Shown here piece by piece: positions 6,434-12,734 of a stretch of 12,734 bases of DNA (the first letter of the stretch is position 1; every line of letters starts with the position of its first letter). Source of the DNA: Methanomicrobiales archaeon. Lineage in GTDB: Archaea > Halobacteriota > Methanomicrobia > Methanomicrobiales > Methanoculleaceae. Made by a program: the position numbers and the translations under genes. The notes below the pieces were generated by a model. That model was not told where the DNA came from and searched no databases. It was given only the letters and a program-made list of their open reading frames with translations. The stretch spans positions 1 through 12,734 of the forward strand of contig JAAZOW010000300.1 in NCBI GenBank assembly GCA_012797575.1, in the 5' to 3' direction.

Positions 6434-6450
6434 TTTAGATCTATACTAAA
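6434..6450 (+). promoter_or_regulatory. Operator-like palindrome upstream of the importer genes
   Basis: TTTAG, a 7-base A/T-rich spacer and CTAAA form an inverted repeat of the size and composition bound by DtxR-type repressors. It overlaps the predicted start site and ends 3 bp before the ribosome binding site, a position where a repressor would block transcription. The neighbouring DtxR-family gene is the obvious candidate to bind it. The stem is only 5 bp, so chance cannot be excluded. Confidence 0.4.
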
Positions 6451-6453
6451 CCT

Positions 6454-6460
6454 GAGGTGG
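6454..6460 (+). promoter_or_regulatory. Shine-Dalgarno site of the binding-protein gene
   Basis: GAGGTGG lies 6 bases before the ATG at 6467 and is complementary to the archaeal 16S rRNA 3' end. It fixes the start and shows that this message has a leader, unlike several neighbouring genes. Confidence 0.7.
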
Positions 6461-6466
6461 GAAGTC

Positions 6467-7375
6467 ATGAGATCGTCGGATACGGGCATCGGCACCCTCT
6501 CATCCCTCACCGTAGTTGCATCTGTGATTCTCCTCCTGCTTGCAGCGTTCGCGGCGGGGTGCACCGGGATCCCCGACCAGCAGAGTGGAGACCAGATCAT
6601 CGTCGCGGTCACCATACCGCCAGAGCAGGAGTTCGTGGAGCGGGTGGGGGGAGACCACGTCAGGGTCATCCTGCTCGTACCGCCAGGGGCTGACCCGCAC
6701 ACCTACGAACTGCCCCCCGGCGCCCTCGCCGATGTCGCAGAGGCGGATATGTATGCTCTGGTGGGCTCAGGAATAGAATTTGAACTTGCCTGGAAGGATA
6801 AGATCGCCGCACTGAACCCTGATATGCTGGTAGTCAACTGTTCGCGTGGCATCGACCTGATAACAACCGGTACAGGCGGCCATATCCGGACCGACCCCCA
6901 CGTCTGGCTCTCTCCCCGGAACGCGAAGATCATGGTCGAGAACATCTGTCAGGGGCTCATGAATGTTGATCCAGCAAACGCAGACGAGTACCGCCGGAAC
7001 GCCGATGCCTACCAGGGTGATCTCGATCTCCTGGATGGAGAGATCACCACAGCGCTCGCCGAATCGGGGGTGAAAAAGATCATGGTCTACCACTCCTCGT
7101 GGGCCTACTTTACCCGGGACTATGGTCTTGAAGAGGTTCCGATCGAGAGCGAGGGAAAGGAGCCTTCCCCGCGAAGGATAGAAAAACTCATCAGACAGGC
7201 GCGGGAGGAGCATATCAGGATGATATTTGCGGCGCCCGAGTACTCCACCAGGAGCGCCGAGGTGATCGCGGATGAGATCGGCGGGACCGTGGTGCTGGCA
7301 AGCCCGCTTGCAAAGGACTACCTGGCAAACATGCGTGACGTGGCCGAGGCGTTCGCGGGGAGCGGCAATCCATGA
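6467..7375 (+). CDS. znuA: Zinc/manganese ABC transporter substrate-binding lipoprotein
   Basis: Cluster A-I metal-binding protein (ZnuA/TroA type) that captures Zn2+ or Mn2+ outside the cell and delivers it to the permease. Residues 11-31 are a hydrophobic signal segment ending in a lipobox, AAGC, with the predicted lipidated C32. Three His ligands are visible: H78 in DPHTYE, H145 in DPHVWLSP and H209 in YHSSWAYF. The fourth ligand region is near APEYSTRSAE (256-265) and PLAKDYLANM (280-289). The long His-rich loop found in many zinc-specific ZnuA proteins is missing; only H139 lies between the first two ligands. Zinc and manganese therefore cannot be told apart. Length 302 is normal. Its last four bases (ATGA) overlap the ATPase start, and the operator-like site upstream suggests repression when metal is plentiful. 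Confidence 0.92.
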   Translation: MRSSDTGIGTLSSLTVVASVILLLLAAFAAGCTGIPDQQSGDQIIVAVTIPPEQEFVERVGGDHVRVILLVPPGADPHTYELPPGALADVAEADMYALVGSGIEFELAWKDKIAALNPDMLVVNCSRGIDLITTGTGGHIRTDPHVWLSPRNAKIMVENICQGLMNVDPANADEYRRNADAYQGDLDLLDGEITTALAESGVKKIMVYHSSWAYFTRDYGLEEVPIESEGKEPSPRRIEKLIRQAREEHIRMIFAAPEYSTRSAEVIADEIGGTVVLASPLAKDYLANMRDVAEAFAGSGNP

Positions 7376-8136
7376 GTGCTCCCGTGATCGAGGTCGACGA
7401 CCTCTGGGTCAGACTGCGCGGCCAGATCATCCTCGAAGGCGTAAGCCTTGCCATCTACCCGGATGACTTTTACGCCATTATCGGACCGAACGGCGGCGGG
7501 AAGACAACTCTCCTCCGGGCGATCCTCGGGCTCCTCACCCCCTGTCGCGGTGAGATCAGGATCCTCGGAAGCAGGGATGCATCGATGCGCAGGCACCTCG
7601 GCTACGTCCCGCAGTTCCGGACGTTCGACTTCCAGTACCCCATCACCGTGCGCGAGATGATCCTCTCCGGCCGTCTCGGCCACATCACCCGCTTCCCCAG
7701 GCGCTACGGCGCCGATGATCACGCCAGAGCTGATGAGGCACTTGAGACGTTACAGATCACCGATTTAGCTGATCGGCAGATCCAGAACCTCTCGGGAGGA
7801 GAGCAGCAACGGGTGATCATCGCCCGGGCCCTCGTCGGCGACCCGAAGGTCCTCCTCCTCGACGAACCGACGGTCTACGTGGATGCCCCAACAGAGGCAC
7901 ATTTTTACGATATCGTGGACCAGCTCCGCGATCGGATGGCGATCGTCCTCGTAACCCATGATGTCGGGGTGCTCCCAGGACTCGTGACCCGTGTCGCCTG
8001 CCTGAATCGGCGCCTCTACACGCATGACACAGACGAGATCACGCCGGATATGCTCGATGCCGCATACCACTGCCCGGTAGATCTGATCGCCCACGGCGTC
8101 CCGCACAGAGTCTTTCCTGAACATCCGGAGGAGTGA
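7372..8136 (+). CDS. znuC: Zinc/manganese ABC transporter ATP-binding protein
   Basis: Cytoplasmic ATPase that powers the metal importer. Walker A is GPNGGGKTT (38-46), the ABC signature is LSGGEQQ (140-146), Walker B is VLLLDEP (160-166) and the switch His is in LVTHD (194-198). The D-loop region reads TVYVDAPTE, where many family members have TVGVDA or TSGLD, so it belongs to the metal-import subgroup. The C-terminus is His-rich (YHCP, AHGVPHR, PEHPEE) as in other ZnuC/TroB ATPases, where it may sense or bind metal. The ATG overlaps the stop of the binding-protein gene (ATGA), indicating translational coupling; the permease follows with the same arrangement. Length 254 is typical. Confidence 0.93.
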   Translation: MSAPVIEVDDLWVRLRGQIILEGVSLAIYPDDFYAIIGPNGGGKTTLLRAILGLLTPCRGEIRILGSRDASMRRHLGYVPQFRTFDFQYPITVREMILSGRLGHITRFPRRYGADDHARADEALETLQITDLADRQIQNLSGGEQQRVIIARALVGDPKVLLLDEPTVYVDAPTEAHFYDIVDQLRDRMAIVLVTHDVGVLPGLVTRVACLNRRLYTHDTDEITPDMLDAAYHCPVDLIAHGVPHRVFPEHPEE

Positions 8137-8138
8137 GT

Positions 8139-8939
8139 ATGCTTGAGGTGCTCGGGTACGAGTTCTTCAGAAACGCACTCATCGCAGGGACACTTGCAAG
8201 TGTAGCCTGCGGTATCATCGGCACCTACGTCGTTGTGCGACAGATGGTTGCGATCAGCGGTGGTATATCCCATGCGGCCTTCGGCGGCATCGGTCTTGGC
8301 TACTTCCTCGGAATCGATCCGCTCGTCGGGGCCACCGGGTTCACCGTTGCCACGGCGCTCGGGATGGGTGCGCTCCAGCTCCGGGCGAGACAGCAGATGG
8401 ATACGATCATCGGCGCGGTCTGGGCGGCCGGTATGGCGCTCGGTATCCTCTTCGTCTACCTGACGCCGGGGTTTGCTCCCGATCTCTTCTCCTATCTCTT
8501 CGGAAACATTCTCCTTGTGCCGCGTGGAGACATCCTTGTGATGGCGGTCCTCGTCGCCGTCATTGTCTCCGTCGTGGCCCTCTTCTACCGGGAGCTTCAG
8601 GCAGTCACCTTCGATCCAGACTACGCGAGGGTCATGAACCTGCCGGTGGGGCGACTCTCGCTCCTCCTCCTCGTACTGATAGCGCTGACGGTGGTGATGC
8701 TGATCAGGGTTGTGGGGATCATCCTCGTGATCGCGCTCCTCACGCTCCCGGCAGCGATCAGCCGCCTCTACACCACCCGGATCTGGAGCATGATGCTTGG
8801 CGCTGTCGTCCTCGGCGTCATCTTCACCGTGGCAGGGATGTGGCTCTCATACCTCCTGGATGTCCCGTCAGGAGCAACGATCATCCTCGTGAGCGCGTTT
8901 GCGTATGCTGGCGCCCTGGGAATAGAACGTCTCCGATAG
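8139..8939 (+). CDS. znuB: Zinc/manganese ABC transporter permease
   Basis: Integral membrane subunit of the metal importer, ABC-3 family. The 266-residue protein is almost entirely hydrophobic, with about eight membrane segments beginning near residue 10. Family features include VVVRQMVAISGGISHAAFGGIG near the N-terminus, a region that contacts the channel, and LLTLPAAISRL near residue 200. I chose the ATG at 8139 because GGAGGAG (8127-8133) lies 5 bases upstream; a GTG at 8133 that overlaps the ATPase stop would add two residues but lies inside that ribosome binding site. It is the last gene of the transport unit. No intrinsic terminator follows, only a 5-bp inverted repeat (8963-8967 and 8976-8980) with no T run. 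Confidence 0.92.
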   Translation: MLEVLGYEFFRNALIAGTLASVACGIIGTYVVVRQMVAISGGISHAAFGGIGLGYFLGIDPLVGATGFTVATALGMGALQLRARQQMDTIIGAVWAAGMALGILFVYLTPGFAPDLFSYLFGNILLVPRGDILVMAVLVAVIVSVVALFYRELQAVTFDPDYARVMNLPVGRLSLLLLVLIALTVVMLIRVVGIILVIALLTLPAAISRLYTTRIWSMMLGAVVLGVIFTVAGMWLSYLLDVPSGATIILVSAFAYAGALGIERLR

Positions 8940-8998
8940 ACTGATGAGGGACCTAAAACCGGTGCGCTTATGCCGGCGCATGCAAGAGTAACGTGGAC

Positions 8999-9523
8999 AT
9001 GGATCCGATCATCGAAGAAGGATACGCCCGACTCCTTGAGACCATCGGGGATCTGCAGGTGAAGAAGGAGGAGAGCGCCGCGGAACTCAGAAGAAACATC
9101 GGAGTGCTTGCTACACGAATGGCTGCCGATACAGCGCCGATCATCAACGTTATAGGTCTTGAGATGCTCTGGCGCGCGAAGAGGGAGGCGTCAGGGGAGC
9201 TCTATGACCAGGAGTTCTATGAGAAGAAGATGATCGTTCTCGGGAAGTCCGATCCCCTCCCGTACCGCCCTGATGATCCGGGCAAGCCCATCGATACCCA
9301 GCTCTGTGTCCTCGATGAGGACGGGGACTTCTACGAGGTTATGTACACCACAACCGAGATCAGGGTTGACTCTTACAAAAGCCCCCTCACACCGGAGGAG
9401 GCGTTTGATCTCTATGGCTACGATCTTATCTTCATGCTCTACCGGGCGATGTATGAGTATACAGAGCAGGAGGAGGAGCTTACAGACGCGCTCGCACAGG
9501 TGCTTGAATATATCGCCTCGTGA
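8999..9523 (+). CDS. Hypothetical acidic protein, 174 aa, family not recognised
   Basis: I do not recognise this protein. It is soluble, with no signal peptide or membrane segment and a single cysteine. The N-terminal 60 residues look helical (a VKKEESAAELRRN stretch), the middle is richer in strands and prolines (SDPLPYRPDDPG, then TQLCVLDEDGDFYEV, as in a beta hairpin), and the C-terminal 40 residues are a strongly acidic helix (YTEQEEELTDAL). The start may be ATG 8999 or GTG 8993, two codons earlier. There is no Shine-Dalgarno motif; CTTATG at 8967-8972 is suitably placed for a leaderless start. It lies 59 bp after the permease on the same strand and could be read through from it, but nothing in the sequence ties it to metal transport. 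Confidence 0.75.
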   Translation: MDPIIEEGYARLLETIGDLQVKKEESAAELRRNIGVLATRMAADTAPIINVIGLEMLWRAKREASGELYDQEFYEKKMIVLGKSDPLPYRPDDPGKPIDTQLCVLDEDGDFYEVMYTTTEIRVDSYKSPLTPEEAFDLYGYDLIFMLYRAMYEYTEQEEELTDALAQVLEYIAS

Positions 9524-9605
9524 AGAGTGTTTCCTGGATATCGGGGATGGGTCTGTGAGGGATCGCGCACCGGATTGCCCGGGATGGCTCACTCCTCAAA
9601 CCCTC

Positions 9606-10949
9606 TTATTCTTCCTTCAGCATCGCGTTGATCGCCACCGCAGCACGTTTGGCAGAACCCATCGCCTCGATCACCGTCGCCGCGCCGGTCGCTATATCGC
9701 CGCCTGCGTAGACGTGGGGAATTGAGGTCCGGCCGCGCTCATCGACGACGACGTTGCCTCTCCGGCCGCGCTCAAGCCCCGGGATCAGGGAGACGAGGAG
9801 CGGGTTTGGACCGGTGCCGATCGCCTGGATCACCATATCCACATCGAGGGTGAACTCGCTCCCCAGGACCGGTTCCGGTGACGGGCGGCCGCTCGCGTCG
9901 ATATCGCAGAGTGACATCTCCATGCACTCGATCCCGGAGACGCATCCCTCGCCAAGGATCCGGGTTGGGTTTGTGCAGGTGAAGAACTCGATCCCCTCTT
10001 CTTTTGCGTGCAGAACCTCGACCCTTCGCGCCGGCATATCCTCCTCACGTCTCCGGTATATCAGCGAGACCTTCGCACCCATACGGCGGGCCACCCGGGC
10101 AGCATCCATCGCGACGTTGCCGCCGCCGATCACCGCCACACGGGCTCCATGGAGCACTGGCGTATCGAACTCCGGGAAGGCGTTGGCATGCATCAGGTTC
10201 ACCCGTGTCAGGAACTCGTTTGCCGAGTAGACGCCACTGTAGTTCTCCCCGGGGATACCCATGAACACAGGCAACCCTGCGCCGGTCGCAAGGAAGACCG
10301 CGTCGTAGCCGAGGAGCTCATCAACACTGACGCTCCTCCCCACCAGGTGGTTCTTCTTCAGGCGGACGCCGAGAGCAAGCACCTGATCGATCTCGGCCCT
10401 GACAACATCTTTTGGAAGCCTGAACGCCGGAATGCCGTAGGTCAGGACGCCGCCAGCTTCGTGGAGCGACTCAAAGATCGTGACAGCGTGGCCGGCGCGG
10501 GCGAGCTCGACTGCGGCCGTCAGCCCTGCGGGACCAGATCCCACGATCGCCACGCGCTTGCCGGTCGGCCCGGCAACCTCGGGGAGTTCGGCACCGCCCA
10601 TCCGCTCGTAATCGGCCACGAACCGCTCAAGAGCACCGATCCGGATCGGGGTCTCCTTGATACCGAGGACGCAGGCGCCCTCGCACTGCGCCTCCTGCGG
10701 GCAGACTCGCCCGCAGATGGCGGGAAGCATGTTATATTCCTTGAGGGTCCGGGCGGCTCCGGAGAAGTCTCCTTCTGCGACTTTCTGGATGAATGCGGGG
10801 ATATCGATGCTGACGGGGCAGCCCTTTATGCAGAGAGGTTTTTTGCACTGCAGACACCGTTCAGCCTCGATTATCGCCTCATCGGGGGAGAGGCCACAGT
10901 CGACTTCCTTGAAGTCCTTGATCCGGAGATCAGCCGGCCGGTCAGCCAT
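9606..10949 (-). CDS. GltD/NfnB-like NADPH oxidoreductase subunit
   Basis: Two-dinucleotide-binding flavoprotein of the glutamate synthase small subunit / NfnB / sulfide dehydrogenase SudA family, 447 residues. The N-terminus has two cysteine sets for [4Fe-4S] clusters: C32, C35, C40, C44 (RCLQCKKPLC, GCP) and C79, C83, C89, C93 (CGRVCP, CEGACV). Next is an FAD-binding GSGPAG motif near 135, then an NADP-binding GGGNVAMDAAR motif near 275, and the family C-terminus GGDIATGAATVIEAMG. The start at 10949 has an excellent ribosome binding site, GGGGTGATC; an in-frame upstream ATG at 10967 adds six residues but lies before it. It overlaps the upstream subunit gene by 8 bp. With that partner, and no glutamate synthase large subunit in view, an electron-transfer role (ferredoxin:NADP, as in Nfn or SudAB) is more likely than glutamate synthesis. 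Confidence 0.88.
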   Translation of the reverse strand: MADRPADLRIKDFKEVDCGLSPDEAIIEAERCLQCKKPLCIKGCPVSIDIPAFIQKVAEGDFSGAARTLKEYNMLPAICGRVCPQEAQCEGACVLGIKETPIRIGALERFVADYERMGGAELPEVAGPTGKRVAIVGSGPAGLTAAVELARAGHAVTIFESLHEAGGVLTYGIPAFRLPKDVVRAEIDQVLALGVRLKKNHLVGRSVSVDELLGYDAVFLATGAGLPVFMGIPGENYSGVYSANEFLTRVNLMHANAFPEFDTPVLHGARVAVIGGGNVAMDAARVARRMGAKVSLIYRRREEDMPARRVEVLHAKEEGIEFFTCTNPTRILGEGCVSGIECMEMSLCDIDASGRPSPEPVLGSEFTLDVDMVIQAIGTGPNPLLVSLIPGLERGRRGNVVVDERGRTSIPHVYAGGDIATGAATVIEAMGSAKRAAVAINAMLKEE

Positions 10950-11802
10950 GATGATCACCCCCCTCACCGCAACGGCACTGGTGCTCAGCGAACCGTTCGA
11001 GCGATATCCGCTCCTGGTTAGCGTAGGTTCGCTGCCGTTGCATCAATTCGTTGAAGTCGACCAGGTGGGCATCGAACTCAGGGCCGTCAACACAGGCAAA
11101 CTTCGTCTCGTTGCCGACGGTCACCCGGCAGGATCCGCACATGCCGGTGCCATCGACCATGATCGGGTTGAGGCTGACGTAGGTCTTCACGCCGTAGGGA
11201 GCCGTCACGCCGGAAGTGACCTTCATCATGATAGCAGGACCGATGATCCAGACCCGATCGATCCTGCGCTCATTCAGCAGACCTTTGAGGACGTCGCTTG
11301 CAAACCCATGGACGCCTCTACTCCCATCGTCGGTCGTGATGTAGAGTTCGTCGCATATCTCGCGCAGTTCATCCTCCAGGATGAGGAGATCGGCGCTCCG
11401 TGCACCGATGATCCCAATGACATGATTACCTGCCTCTTTTAGTTCTTCTGCGATGAGAGGCGTGCTTGCGATCCCGACGCCGCCGCCGACGACACAACAG
11501 GTCCCATAGCTCTCGATCGCGCTTGGTTTTCCGAGCGGCCCTACGACGTCCATGATGCTGTCGCCTGCGCGGAGTGCCGCAAGCTCCTGCGTCGTCTTGC
11601 CGACGGTCATAAATATCACCCGGACAGCATCTCCCCTGACTGCGGATATGGTGAGCGGTATCCGCTCACCCATTTCGTGCAGGCGCAGGATGAGAAACTG
11701 GCCTGCCCGTGCATGTTGCGCCACCTGCGGCGCATGTATCCAGTGCTCGTAAACCCGGTCGGCGAGCCTGGTCGCCATTTCCACCTTGTACAACCGTTTC
11801 AC
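10942..11802 (-). CDS. NfnA/SudB-like FAD/NAD-binding [2Fe-2S] subunit
   Basis: Ferredoxin-NADP reductase-fold protein of the dihydroorotate dehydrogenase electron-transfer subunit / NfnA / sulfide dehydrogenase beta group, 286 residues. The N-terminal beta-barrel has the FAD motif RIPLTIS (47-53), followed by a nucleotide-binding region with VVGGGVGIASTPL (104-116) and VWIIGPAIMM (184-193). A C-terminal [2Fe-2S] site is formed by C222, C225 and C237 with D217 as probable fourth ligand (DGTGMCGSC), the Asp-plus-three-Cys pattern known from Nfn. The tail HQCRCGEGGDHHG adds two Cys and two His. The start is a GTG at 11802; a TATA-like box at 11834-11841 predicts a leader of about 8 bases. It is the first gene of a two-gene unit with the GltD/NfnB-like subunit, and the products probably form one complex. 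Confidence 0.88.
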   Translation of the reverse strand: MKRLYKVEMATRLADRVYEHWIHAPQVAQHARAGQFLILRLHEMGERIPLTISAVRGDAVRVIFMTVGKTTQELAALRAGDSIMDVVGPLGKPSAIESYGTCCVVGGGVGIASTPLIAEELKEAGNHVIGIIGARSADLLILEDELREICDELYITTDDGSRGVHGFASDVLKGLLNERRIDRVWIIGPAIMMKVTSGVTAPYGVKTYVSLNPIMVDGTGMCGSCRVTVGNETKFACVDGPEFDAHLVDFNELMQRQRTYANQERISLERFAEHQCRCGEGGDHHG

Positions 11803-11833
11803 TCCCGATAATCCTGATCGATGATAACGTCAA

Positions 11834-11841
11834 ACTATATC
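11834..11841 (-). promoter_or_regulatory. TATA-like box in the divergent region before the NfnA-like gene
   Basis: Read on the minus strand GATATAGT with GTTA upstream, centred about 35 bp before the GTG at 11802, predicting transcription start near 11810. The complement, ACTATATC, also reads as a TATA box in the plus direction, but would leave a leader of about 95 bases for the small membrane protein gene, so it more likely serves the minus-strand gene. Confidence 0.45.
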
Positions 11842-11960
11842 TAACGCTTCCATACACATTGTGGTTCAAACCTCATTACTGCATCTATTCCGCGTGGAGG
11901 CGGGGAAGGATCCGGCAGACGAGACGAACGATTATCCCTCTATCAGCCGTATGAATATCT

Positions 11961-12113
11961 ATGCAGAATCAGGTGCGCTGGGGCATTGCCTTGATCATCA
12001 TAGGCGCGGTGATTGCGCTCCTCGTGCCTCCCTTTGCCATCCCGTTTATCGTGATCGGCATCGCGCTGCTCATCTGGCGGGGGCGCGAGGAGATCATTGA
12101 GGAGATCAGATGA
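11961..12113 (+). CDS. Small membrane protein, 50 aa
   Basis: A short gene reading MQNQVRWGIA, then an almost unbroken hydrophobic stretch (residues 8-39) with a PP-FAIP break at 23-28, then WRGREEIIEEIR at the C-terminus. This predicts a two-helix hairpin or one long helix with an amphipathic charged tail; positive residues after the hydrophobic part suggest the tail is cytoplasmic. Codon use (many ATC, GGC, GTG) matches the neighbours, and the frame reads as protein far better than the overlapping frame. There is no Shine-Dalgarno motif; GATTATCC near 11929-11938 lies about 27 bp upstream, which fits a leaderless start. The stop is 4 bp before the YbjQ-family ATG and its last codons carry that gene's ribosome binding site, so the two are probably translated together. 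Function unknown. Confidence 0.75.
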   Translation: MQNQVRWGIALIIIGAVIALLVPPFAIPFIVIGIALLIWRGREEIIEEIR

Positions 12114-12117
12114 GACC

Positions 12118-12441
12118 ATGATACTGACGACGACTGCAGAAGTGCCGGGCTACGCCGTGGGAGAGATCCTCGGCGTGGTCTTCGGGAATACGGTGCGGAC
12201 AAAGAACATAGGGAAGGATATCACTGCGGGATTGAAGAGCCTCGTCGGTGGTGAGCTCCAGGAGTACACCGATATGCTCTCCGATGCACGGGTTGAGGCA
12301 TATAACCGGATGGTCAACGCCGCGCACGACCTCGGGGCTGACGCGGTGGTAAACATCAGGTTCACGACGTCGCAGACGATGTCGACTGCGGCAGAGCTCC
12401 TCGCCTACGGGACGGCGGTGAGGCTTGTTTTGAAGAAGTAG
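12118..12441 (+). CDS. YbjQ/UPF0145 family protein
   Basis: A 107-residue protein of the YbjQ (UPF0145, sometimes called putative heavy-metal-binding) family, which forms pentamers in solved bacterial members; its function is not established. Family features are the N-terminal TTTAEVPGY and the GEILGVVFGNTVR segment, a central helix with EAYNRMVNAAHDLGADAVVNIRF, and a short C-terminal ELLAYGTAVRL strand. Length is normal. The start at ATG 12118 is preceded by GGAGATC (12101-12107) inside the previous gene; the frame is open to a TTG at 12097 that would overlap that gene more, and is less likely. Coupling to a small membrane protein suggests that it may act at the membrane, but that is inference. 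The gene ends 18 bp before an intrinsic terminator. Confidence 0.9.
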   Translation: MILTTTAEVPGYAVGEILGVVFGNTVRTKNIGKDITAGLKSLVGGELQEYTDMLSDARVEAYNRMVNAAHDLGADAVVNIRFTTSQTMSTAAELLAYGTAVRLVLKK

Positions 12442-12459
12442 AGGAAGATTCAGAGGAAG

Positions 12460-12484
12460 ATCCCACCTTTTATGGGATTTTTTT
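12460..12484 (+). terminator. Intrinsic terminator of the membrane protein-YbjQ unit
   Basis: ATCCCA (12460-12465), a 7-base loop and TGGGAT (12473-12478) form a perfect stem that runs into seven T (12478-12484). The stem can be lengthened by A-T and G-T pairs with the flanks. This is the clearest terminator in the window. Confidence 0.8.
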
Positions 12485-12734
12485 GCTGAGATGGCGATCT
12501 CTGCGCACCAAACCACTGCACCATGTCACCTCGCATTCGAGAGATCCTCAGGGGTGTTCTTCTGGCTCCCCTGGTGCTACTCCGCCCGGGGAGAGGAGGG
12601 ATGCCCCCGCCCCGTCTGCCCCACCCCCGGGGCGATGTCCCCACGGTCCAGCGCATGGGGAGAACCTGAAGAAAGAACTGGTGTGTGGGTTCGCTCTCCC
12701 GGGTACGGCCTTTCCCCGGGTATCGCCTGCACTA
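12485..12734 (+). other. Region after the terminator without a certain gene
   Basis: No recognisable product is coded here. It contains the second copy of the 25-bp repeat (12534-12558) inside an open frame of 48 codons (12523-12669) that begins MSPRIREILRGVLL and becomes Pro/Gly/Arg-rich. The base composition is very rich in C and G, with runs such as CCCCACCCCCGGGG. A direct repeat CCCGGGTA occurs at 12698-12705 and 12715-12722. The next gene presumably starts beyond the window. Confidence 0.5.
12534..12558 (+). repeat. Copy 2 of a 25-bp dispersed repeat
   Basis: CATTCGAGAGATC followed by CTCAGGGGTGTT matches 701-725 at 23 of 25 bases in the same orientation. Both copies lie in non-coding or uncertain DNA about 11.8 kb apart. 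The shared frame reads IREI[FL][GR]GV in both, but the flanking frames differ. Confidence 0.65.

Noticed and set aside
8963..8980. TGCGC/GCGCA inverted repeat as terminator of the importer operon
   Set aside because: The stem is only 5 bp with no T run, and it overlaps the likely promoter of the next gene.
10008..11021. 337-codon plus-strand open frame
   Set aside because: Antisense to the GltD/NfnB-like gene, which carries all expected cofactor motifs.
11861..12100. 79-codon open frame over the start of the small membrane protein
   Set aside because: It overlaps the 50-residue hydrophobic frame, is rich in His, Arg and Cys, and has no plausible start signal; the other frame reads as a membrane protein.
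12698..12722. Direct repeat CCCGGGTA at 17-bp spacing
   Set aside because: Eight bases in very G+C-rich DNA at the window edge is too little to call a feature.
1..12734. CRISPR array, tRNA or rRNA gene
   Set aside because: No regularly spaced repeats and no tRNA-like or rRNA-like sequence were seen in the gaps between genes.

Overview
The window looks like a G+C-rich euryarchaeal chromosome. The best fit is a Methanomicrobiales methanogen, and Methanoculleus-like is my guess. The support is the gene set: archaemetzincin, a NadX-NadA-NadC NAD pathway, an archaeal MiaB-like tRNA methylthiotransferase with a TRAM domain, and an Nfn/Sud-type flavoprotein pair. TATA-like boxes also lie about 25 bp upstream of several start codons, which suggests leaderless or short-leader transcripts, and other genes have GGAGGTGATC-type ribosome binding sites. 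No methanogenesis gene is present, so the genus is inference.

Layout. (1) 1-526: 3' part of an archaemetzincin gene, cut by the window edge. (2) 527-814: no convincing gene, but a 25-bp sequence that recurs at the far end of the window. (3) 815-1357 (-): a HEAT-repeat protein, divergent from an unrecognised 141-residue protein at 1482-1907 (+). (4) 1908-2038: a convergent gap with a hairpin resembling the right end of an IS200/IS605 element, and a candidate nadC terminator. (5) 4546 to 2039 (-): a tightly packed operon nadX-nadA-nadC that makes nicotinate mononucleotide from aspartate. (6) 4584-5909 (+): a tRNA t6A37 methylthiotransferase, divergent from nadX. (7) 5954-8939 (+): a DtxR-type regulator followed by a zinc/manganese ABC importer (binding lipoprotein, ATPase, permease); the three transport genes are translationally coupled behind a promoter with an operator-like palindrome. 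(8) 8999-9523 (+): an unrecognised acidic protein. (9) 11802 to 9606 (-): an NfnA/SudB-like FAD/[2Fe-2S] subunit and a GltD/NfnB-like subunit, overlapping. (10) 11961-12441 (+): a 50-residue membrane protein coupled to a YbjQ/UPF0145 protein, closed by a strong intrinsic terminator. (11) 12485-12734: no certain gene; it holds the second copy of the repeat inside a possible 48-codon ORF.

Most of the window is ordinary archaeal housekeeping and transport. The points most worth a second look are: nadA, whose conserved N-terminus appears to start at an ATA codon that also overlaps the nadX stop; the solitary IS200/IS605-like hairpin; the repeat shared by the two flanks; the DtxR regulator with a substituted metal site and a Cys-rich tail; and the coupled small membrane protein/YbjQ pair.
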